A stretch of DNA of 64,000 bases from positions 23,857-87,856 of the forward strand of contig VGRJ01000007.1 of assembly GCA_016875405.1 (NCBI GenBank). Reading direction: 5' to 3'. Source of the DNA: Deltaproteobacteria bacterium (GTDB lineage: Bacteria; Myxococcota_A; Polyangia; Polyangiales; Polyangiaceae). Below are positions 57,912-64,000 of this stretch, piece by piece. The notes below the pieces were generated by a model. That model did no database searches. It was given only the letters and a program-made list of their open reading frames with translations, and had not been told where the DNA came from. Both the position numbers and the translations under genes were made by a program. Position 1 is the first letter of the stretch; every line of letters begins with the position of its first letter.

Positions 57912-60293
57912 ATGCGTCAGGACGTCTTCACGCTGAAGTGCGACAAGCTCGAGGGAGCCTCGTTCGTTGGATTCCGTGGCACCGAGCACGTCTCGAAGCC
58001 CTATGAGTTTGACCTGTTCTTCACCGTCCCGATCGGCGCGGCCGTGCGCGGCACGGTCGGCGAGCGCGCGACGATCCGAGGCGAGCGCACCGACTCGGGT
58101 GAGCCGTTCGTCCTGCACGGGGTCATCGCGAGCGTGCGGCTCTTGCACCAGACGGCGGAGCGGGCGCTCTACCACGCGCTGCTCGTCCCGAGGGTTTGGC
58201 TCCTGCGGCAGTTCTGGCGCAGCTACGTCTTCACGAAGTGCACCCCGAAAGAGTTCCTCTCCGACACGCTCACGGCGGGCGGCGTCGCATCGAACGAGTT
58301 TCGTTTCGACATTCAGGACGACCTCTACCCGACCGAAGAGTTCGTCGCGCAGTACCGCGAGAGCCACCTCGACTTCTTCCACCGCTGGCTCGAGCGCGAG
58401 GGCCTCTACTACTACTTCGAGCACAAGGCCGACGCGGCGAACGAGGTGATGGTCGTCGTTGACGAACGCGGCCGGCACGTCGACTTTCCGGGCACCGGAC
58501 GCGTGTCGTACGTGCCCATCTTCGGCGAAGACGTGACGGCCCCCGAAGGCTTGCACCAGCTCGAGGCCGAGACCCGCTGGCTGCCGAAGTCGGTGACCGT
58601 CGCCGACTACAACTACGCGAACCCCTCCGCGACGCTCCGCAGCGAGGGCGCGGTCACGAAGGGTGGCCACGGCACGATCACCGAGTACGGCTACCGCTCG
58701 TTCGACCAGGACAACATGAAGCGGCTCGCGAGCGTGCGAGGCCAGGCGCTCGGCTGCCGCGAGACGATGCTCCGCGCGAGCGGAGACGTGCTCGGCCCGC
58801 GCGCGGGCTACCGCTTCGCAATTGACGAGCGCCCCGAAGAGGTCGACGAAAAGTGGCTCGCGCTCGAGGTCGAGCACGCCGGCGCGCTCGCCGGGATGAC
58901 TCCCGAGGTCGCGCGCCTCACCAAGCTATCGACGCGCGAGACCTATCAGATGCGCGTCGTGGCCATCCCGTCGTCGGTTCAGTACCGCGCGCCGCAAGAC
59001 ACGGCTTGGCCGCGGATCTACGGCTTCGAGAACGGCGTCGTCTGCGGCGAAACGTCGAGCGAGTACGCCCAGCTCGACAAGGACGGTCGCTACCTGGTCC
59101 GCTTCGAGTTCGACACGAGCGACTTGCCTGACGGCAAGGCCTCGACGCGCGTCCGGATGCTGCAGCCGCACGGCGGCGACAAGGAGGGCTTCCACTTCCC
59201 CCTGCGCAAGGGCACCGAGGTGATGATCGGCTTCCTCGGCGGCGACCCTGACCGGCCGTTCATCGCGGGCGTGGTGCCGAACGCGCACAAGCCGAGCGTG
59301 GTCGGCGAGCGGAACCACACGCAGAACGTGATCCGCAGCGGCAGCGGCAATCAGATCGTCCTCGAAGACGAGAAAGGCAAAGAGTTCGTCTTCATCAGCA
59401 CGCCGAACAACAAGACAGGGTTTTACATGGGTTCCCCCACCGGAGCCCAGTCGAGCGTCTACACCGGCCAGGACGAGACCTACGCGATCACGCACCCCTC
59501 CGCCGCCGTCGACGGGGACACGAACAACACGATCGACGTCCCGTTCAGCCTCTGGCAGACGACCGACGGCAACGCGGGGCTCGAGACGGGCGGCGGGTAC
59601 TACGTCAACGTGTGGGGCGAGCAGAACTGGTTCGTCTACGAGGGCGCCAATCACGGCTACCTCGGCGACTTCAACCTCGATGTCGGCGGCAACTCGGTCG
59701 AGCAGTATCACTCGAAGCGCACGACCCGCGTGACTAGCGGCCAGGAGGACACGATCAACGGCACGGGTCTCAAGCAGACCATCAAGTCGAAGCTCGAACA
59801 GACGGTCAATGGCGAGGCGAGCCTCCACGTGACGAAGGACGTGACCTACAAGTTCGACGCGAATTGGTCCACGACCGTCACGGGCGACTGGAACGCAAAG
59901 TTCGCCGGCGAGACAGTCACGATCACCGCCTCCACGGACGCACTCAAGATGCACGCTGGAGCCACGATCGATCTCGACGCACGGGTCGTCACCGTAAAGG
60001 GTAAGAAGGTAATGGTCGAGGCTGAAGAGAACTTCTTCAACTACGGCAACGAGCACAAGTTCTTCTTCTATTCCGGTGAAACCGGCCTCGCGAAGACCGA
60101 GCAAGTTGCGATGGTTGAAACGTTACACGGCATCGAGCTCGAGACGAAGGGCGTGGTGATCACCACGAATGGCCATTGGCAGGCGACGTGTGCCGATATT
60201 GGAATTGCGGCCGCTCTGACGCGCGAAACGACTGGCACCAGCTTGAGGCAACACATCGCCAACATCTGGACGTGCGCGTTCACCAAGGTTTGA
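57912..60293 (+). CDS. vgrG: type VI secretion spike protein VgrG
   Basis: 793 residues. Trimer forming the T6SS needle tip that pierces target cells and carries effectors. The gp27/gp44-like part (residues 1-370) has QYRESHLDFFHRWLEREGLYYYFEH and ETRWLPKSVTVADYNYANP; the gp5 OB-fold follows (YLVRFEFDTSD, MLQPHGGDKEGFHFPLRKGTEVMIGFLGGDPDRPFIAGVVPN). The rest is the beta-helix needle (GNQIVLEDEKGKEFVF onward) with a C-terminal extension after residue 700. No obvious effector domain. It begins the cargo cluster; DUF2169 starts 9 bp later. Confidence 0.94.
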   Translation: MRQDVFTLKCDKLEGASFVGFRGTEHVSKPYEFDLFFTVPIGAAVRGTVGERATIRGERTDSGEPFVLHGVIASVRLLHQTAERALYHALLVPRVWLLRQFWRSYVFTKCTPKEFLSDTLTAGGVASNEFRFDIQDDLYPTEEFVAQYRESHLDFFHRWLEREGLYYYFEHKADAANEVMVVVDERGRHVDFPGTGRVSYVPIFGEDVTAPEGLHQLEAETRWLPKSVTVADYNYANPSATLRSEGAVTKGGHGTITEYGYRSFDQDNMKRLASVRGQALGCRETMLRASGDVLGPRAGYRFAIDERPEEVDEKWLALEVEHAGALAGMTPEVARLTKLSTRETYQMRVVAIPSSVQYRAPQDTAWPRIYGFENGVVCGETSSEYAQLDKDGRYLVRFEFDTSDLPDGKASTRVRMLQPHGGDKEGFHFPLRKGTEVMIGFLGGDPDRPFIAGVVPNAHKPSVVGERNHTQNVIRSGSGNQIVLEDEKGKEFVFISTPNNKTGFYMGSPTGAQSSVYTGQDETYAITHPSAAVDGDTNNTIDVPFSLWQTTDGNAGLETGGGYYVNVWGEQNWFVYEGANHGYLGDFNLDVGGNSVEQYHSKRTTRVTSGQEDTINGTGLKQTIKSKLEQTVNGEASLHVTKDVTYKFDANWSTTVTGDWNAKFAGETVTITASTDALKMHAGATIDLDARVVTVKGKKVMVEAEENFFNYGNEHKFFFYSGETGLAKTEQVAMVETLHGIELETKGVVITTNGHWQATCADIGIAAALTRETTGTSLRQHIANIWTCAFTKV

Positions 60294-60302
60294 GGAAGCT
60301 CC

Positions 60303-62915
60303 TTGAAGATTTGCAAGCCCATCAAACTTCCGGTGCTCACGCGGGTCCTCACAACAGCGCGCGCAACCGAGCTTCATGTCACGACCGTACTCGCGTTTCA
60401 GCTCGCGAATCCGAAGGTTCTGGTAGACGAAATCGCACTGTGGCCCAGGATCGCCGGAGAGCTAGGAACAACGGTCTTCGATGAAGGATTCCGTAAGCCG
60501 CACTCGGAGTTCCTCGTAGCAGGAAAATTTTTTGCACCGAGAGGCGAGGCGGTTCGGACTTCTTTTGTTCGCGTGCGCGTCGGCGCCCTCGAGAAGACAC
60601 TCTTCGTCGCGGGCGACCGTTACTGGGTCGGTCGGAGCGCCTCTGAGCCGTTGCCGATGACGGAGCTTCCCATTGATTGGCAACACACTTCGGGTGGCGC
60701 CGACGACGACCGGAACCCTCTCGGCATGGGTACGGTCGAAGTGGAGCGCGCGGGTACGATGGTCCTGCCGCTCCCAAACGTCGAAGCGTTCGATTCGCGA
60801 CGAACGAGTCCGAGCGAATCGCCATCACCGGCGAGCCTACTGCCGATGGACCTAAGTTTCGGACCGCGGCGCCGCAGGGCGGGCAGCTTCGCGGCGGATT
60901 CGTCGGAGGGCGACGCGTCAGCCATTCCGCGCGACTGCGAGCCGGAGTTCTTCAACGTCGGGCTGCCGAACCAGCAGGCACCTGGATTCTGGCGCGGAGA
61001 CGAGACGCTTCTCGTCGAGAACATGCACCCCGAACAGCCTCGAATCGAGAGTCGATTGCCTGGACTCAAAACCCGCGCGTTCGTTGCGCGCTCCGGTGTT
61101 ATCGAGTCCCTCGAAGAGGTGGCGCTGCAGTTCGATACGGTGTGGCTTTTTCCAAGCGCAGGGATAGGCGCCGTCGTCGCGCACGGCTCGGTACCGATCG
61201 ACAGCCGCGACGGTAGCGAGGTGAGCCACTTCGTGGCGGCGTGCGAAGCCCCAAACGAGGCTCGCACTCGCGAGCATTACGTTGCGGCGCTCCAACGGCG
61301 GCTCGACCCAGTCGAGGGAGCCCTTTACGAACTTTCGGACAGCGACCTCATGCCAGAAGAGGGGCACGGGATCGCGCCGAACATCGACCTCGAGGCCGTC
61401 GGACAGTGGACGCATCTCGAAGGACTGCGCGCCGATCGAATGCACCGTGGCGCCGAGCGCAATCGGCAAAGAGCGCGGGCGCGTCTCCTTGCTGAGGGTG
61501 GGGACCCCGCGCGCTATGGCCTCGACGAGCCCATCCCACCGCCAACCCGCGCTCCGCCCCCTGGTGATCTCGATGCGGTCGTCGCGTTTGCCCGGTCACA
61601 AGATGCCGTCGCGGCGCAAGCGAAGGCCCGCGCGACGCTACCGGTCGATTCGAGCGGGATGGCGAAATCGGGGGACGGGGAGCAAGTCGGTGGGCCACCG
61701 CACTTTCGCGCATCGGCGATGCTCGCAACGATCTCCGAGCGCACGGCTACGGCTCGCTCGCGTGGCATGCCCGACGTTGAAACCGAGGCAGCTCTCGCCT
61801 CCGACGCGCTGCGGAAGAAGCTTGAGCAGCTCGAAGAGCTCACCCGTCTTGGATACCGGCGGAGTGCCCACTTGCTTTCCGCAGCCTCCCCAATGACCGA
61901 AGAAGCCTCGGCGATGGCGAAGCTCATCGTCGGCATGGCGCGGGACGCGAACGAGTCGCTGACCGAGCGGGACTTCACCGGCGCGGACTTCCGCGACATG
62001 GACCTCACGGGGATTGACTTCTCGCGCGCGTTCCTCGAAGGGGCCGATCTGCGGGGCGCCGACCTCTCGGGTGCGAACTTCGAGGGTGCGGTGCTCGCGA
62101 AGGCGGACCTGCGAGGGGCAAAGCTCGTCGCGACGCGGCTGCGGCAAGCGAACCTTGGAGGAGCGAACCTCGAAGGCGCGAGCCTCGAGCGAGCGGACAT
62201 GCGTGAGGCGATCCTCATGCGCGCCCACACGACGAGCGCCAGCTTCCGCCGCGCCGAACTCGAGGGCGCGGACCTTCTGGAAGTCCACTGGCAAGGGGTT
62301 GATCTCCGAGGCGCGCGCTTTGAGCGCTGCACCTTCCTGAAAGCCGATCTGTCGAAGGCAAATCTGACGGACGCGCACCTCGTACAAGCGACCTTCCTCG
62401 AGTGCACGCTCGACGACACGGTGTTCGACGGCGCCAACCTGCACAAGGCCAGCGTCATCTCGTGCAAGGGGACGCGACCCTCCTTCGTCGGCGCCGACGC
62501 TCACGAAGCGGTGTTCGTCCATAAGAGCGAGCTGCCGGAAGCGAACTTCGACCGCGCCAACCTCGAGCGATGCTGCCTTCGAACGACGGTGCTCCGCGCA
62601 GCGACCTTTCAGAGCGCCCGCATGACGATGAGCGATCTGTCCGAGTGCGATGCCACGAGCGCCAAGCTGAACCAAGCGCTCCTCAAGAACGCTCTCGCGA
62701 TGCGCACGGCCTTCGACCGTGCCTCGCTGAGAGGCGCCAATTTGAACGAGGCCCTCCTCACGAATGCGCGGCTCGCCGCGAGTGACTTCACGGGTGCGCA
62801 GCTGACGCGCACCGACTTCACGGGCGCCATCGGGGACGAGGCGACGCGCTTCGACGAGGCCGTCGTCGCTTGGACGAAATTCGACGACCAGGCGAAGAAG
62901 GGGGCGAGCGCATGA
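60303..62915 (+). CDS. DUF2169-pentapeptide repeat protein (T6SS adaptor-like)
   Basis: 870 residues starting with TTG at 60303, chosen for a GAGGA RBS 7 bp upstream and because DUF2169 proteins begin like this one (KICKPIKLPVLTR). Residues 1-360 are DUF2169: VLAFQLANPKVLVDEIALWP, VRVRVGALEKTLFVAGDRYW, and FFNVGLPNQQAPGF. DUF2169 is a known VgrG-loading adaptor for T6SS effectors. A disordered linker leads to about 60 pentapeptide repeats (residues 556-855; GADLRGADLSGANFEGA), a right-handed beta-helix. It overlaps the next gene as ATGA. Confidence 0.88.
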   Translation: MKICKPIKLPVLTRVLTTARATELHVTTVLAFQLANPKVLVDEIALWPRIAGELGTTVFDEGFRKPHSEFLVAGKFFAPRGEAVRTSFVRVRVGALEKTLFVAGDRYWVGRSASEPLPMTELPIDWQHTSGGADDDRNPLGMGTVEVERAGTMVLPLPNVEAFDSRRTSPSESPSPASLLPMDLSFGPRRRRAGSFAADSSEGDASAIPRDCEPEFFNVGLPNQQAPGFWRGDETLLVENMHPEQPRIESRLPGLKTRAFVARSGVIESLEEVALQFDTVWLFPSAGIGAVVAHGSVPIDSRDGSEVSHFVAACEAPNEARTREHYVAALQRRLDPVEGALYELSDSDLMPEEGHGIAPNIDLEAVGQWTHLEGLRADRMHRGAERNRQRARARLLAEGGDPARYGLDEPIPPPTRAPPPGDLDAVVAFARSQDAVAAQAKARATLPVDSSGMAKSGDGEQVGGPPHFRASAMLATISERTATARSRGMPDVETEAALASDALRKKLEQLEELTRLGYRRSAHLLSAASPMTEEASAMAKLIVGMARDANESLTERDFTGADFRDMDLTGIDFSRAFLEGADLRGADLSGANFEGAVLAKADLRGAKLVATRLRQANLGGANLEGASLERADMREAILMRAHTTSASFRRAELEGADLLEVHWQGVDLRGARFERCTFLKADLSKANLTDAHLVQATFLECTLDDTVFDGANLHKASVISCKGTRPSFVGADAHEAVFVHKSELPEANFDRANLERCCLRTTVLRAATFQSARMTMSDLSECDATSAKLNQALLKNALAMRTAFDRASLRGANLNEALLTNARLAASDFTGAQLTRTDFTGAIGDEATRFDEAVVAWTKFDDQAKKGASA

Positions 62916-63982
62916 ACCTCGACGAGCTTCTCGACAAGGTGCAGCACGGCGAGCCGATTCAGCACGCGGACTTGTCGCTGCTCGATCTCACTGGCGCGGA
63001 TCTGTGCGGGGCGGTGTTCGACGGCGTGCGCTTCCCGGCTCGCATGGCTTCCGCTCAGCTGAAGGAGTCGACGTTCAATGAGTGTACGTTCGACGCCTGC
63101 GACCTCTCCGGCTGCGACGCCCACCTCGCGACTTTTTTCCGATGCCGATTCTCGGAGACGAAAGTCGACGAGAGCCAGCTCATCGCAACGACCTTCGCGG
63201 AGTGCGAAGCGAATGGAACCTCGTTCGCGCGGGCGCACGCCCCGATCGCCAATTGGGTAAAGTGCAAGCTCGACGGCGCGTCCTTCGTCGGCGCGAACCT
63301 CGACCGCGCAAATATTGTCGAAGTCACCCTCGATCGCGCAGACCTCTCGGGCGCGAACCTCGACCGCGGCACCTACTACAAGCTCGACCTCTCGAGCGCG
63401 AAGCTCGACGGTGCGAACCTCACCCTGACGACCTTCGTCGAAGCGAAGCTCGGGGCGCACGCCTTCGCGACGACCAAGCTCTTCCGAACGCAGTTCATGC
63501 GCGGCAGCCTTGCGGGCTCGAGCTTTGCGGGCTGCGACGCGACCGAGTGCAACTTCACCGACTGCGACCTCGACGGCTGTGACTTCACGAATGCGCTCGT
63601 CCCGCGCGCGCTCTTCGGTGGTGCGCATGGGTCACGCGTGCGGTTTGGGAATGCGAAGCTCATGAACGCGATCTTCGAGAAGGCAAGGCTCCCTGGGGCA
63701 ACCTTCGGCAGCGCCGACCTCACCGAGGCGTACCTCGTCGGGGCGGCCTTCGAGGGCGCGTCGTTCTCGGGTGCGACCCTTTCGTACGCGGACCTTTCGC
63801 ACGCGAACCTCGTGGGCACGGACTTCACCGGCGCGTCGATGTTTCGGACGAACCTGCACCGCGCCGAGCGTCGGGGCGCGCGGCTCCCGGCCGGGACCTG
63901 GCTCGACGACGACGCCGACCGCGCAGCCGTCGAAGACTGGAAGCCGAAGCACGGCGACGAGCGGACCACCGTCCGAAGCTGA
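62912..63982 (+). CDS. pentapeptide repeat protein
   Basis: 356 residues from the ATG at 62912, overlapping the DUF2169 gene's stop. Almost all of it (residues 20-325) is pentapeptide repeats, for example LLDLTGADLCGAVFDG, DGASFVGANLDRANIVEVTLDRADLSGANL and EGASFSGATLSYADLSHANLVGTDF. The C-terminal tail is acidic and without repeats. It is likely a solenoid partner in the same secreted complex as the preceding protein; a toxin-immunity role is possible but unsupported. Confidence 0.88.
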   Translation: MNLDELLDKVQHGEPIQHADLSLLDLTGADLCGAVFDGVRFPARMASAQLKESTFNECTFDACDLSGCDAHLATFFRCRFSETKVDESQLIATTFAECEANGTSFARAHAPIANWVKCKLDGASFVGANLDRANIVEVTLDRADLSGANLDRGTYYKLDLSSAKLDGANLTLTTFVEAKLGAHAFATTKLFRTQFMRGSLAGSSFAGCDATECNFTDCDLDGCDFTNALVPRALFGGAHGSRVRFGNAKLMNAIFEKARLPGATFGSADLTEAYLVGAAFEGASFSGATLSYADLSHANLVGTDFTGASMFRTNLHRAERRGARLPAGTWLDDDADRAAVEDWKPKHGDERTTVRS

Positions 63983-63989
63983 GGCCAGC

Positions 63990-64000
63990 ATGAACGCGCA
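63990..64000 (+). CDS. start of the next T6SS-cluster gene (truncated by the window)
   Basis: ATG at 63990 after GAGG at 63981-63984, 7 bp beyond the preceding stop, reading Met-Asn-Ala before the window ends. By position it is the next gene of the VgrG operon. Its identity cannot be told. Confidence 0.4.

Overview
The window is GC-rich (about two-thirds G+C by eye), densely coded DNA that most resembles a soil myxobacterium of the Polyangiales/Sorangiineae type. The reasons are the many lipoproteins with cysteine-rich spacers, a DUF4388 protein, a PilY1/minor-pilin operon, a type VI secretion cargo island, a surplus Clp ATPase and many 4-bp stop/start overlaps. The assignment is an inference from gene content. 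I saw no rRNA, tRNA, CRISPR array or insertion sequence.

Layout. 1-2.5 kb: 5'-coding part of a UvrA-type excinuclease subunit (cut by the window edge), divergent from a DUF2505 protein. 2.5-9.8 kb (minus strand): a small protein, smpB (reading in frame with a ChaN-like lipoprotein), a membrane protein ending in a degenerate sigma-54-activator AAA+ domain, a beta-propeller lipoprotein, a PP2C phosphatase and a further lipoprotein. 9.9-11 kb: an M48 metallopeptidase lipoprotein. 11.2-19.7 kb (minus): a c-heme-motif lipoprotein, guaB, a sensor kinase, glmS and two small membrane-anchored proteins. 19.8-24.2 kb: a DUF4388/J-like protein convergent with a ClpA/ClpC-like ATPase. 24.7-28.8 kb: a three-gene exported operon resembling the DUF1553/DUF1501 pairs of Planctomycetes. 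29-37.9 kb (minus): a detached nuoL-nuoM-nuoN antiporter module of complex I followed by a GH35 glycosidase. 38.2-47.6 kb: an EF-hand-like secreted protein, then engB, DUF971, a lipoprotein and the operon fimT-pilV-pilW-pilX-pilY1. 47.7-53.6 kb: more secreted and lipoproteins, including two paralogous Cys-rich ones and a HEAT-repeat protein. 53.6-57.8 kb: a DHH-like protein, purS, purC, mdh and an N-formylglutamate amidohydrolase-like gene. 57.9-64 kb: vgrG, a DUF2169-pentapeptide protein, a second pentapeptide protein and the first codons of another gene.

The most unusual content is the complex I membrane-arm module. NuoL carries a roughly 260-residue insertion with about 20 histidines, and NuoM carries a signal peptide plus an Ig/ASH-like domain ahead of its first core helix. 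By the known topology of these subunits both additions should face the periplasm, which suggests an elaborated outer face on the proton-pumping arm. Other leads are the stop-less ChaN-SmpB reading frame, the pseudo-enhancer-binding membrane protein, a strong -24/-12 promoter match upstream of the minor-pilin operon, and a perfect 8-bp dyad upstream of the Clp ATPase.
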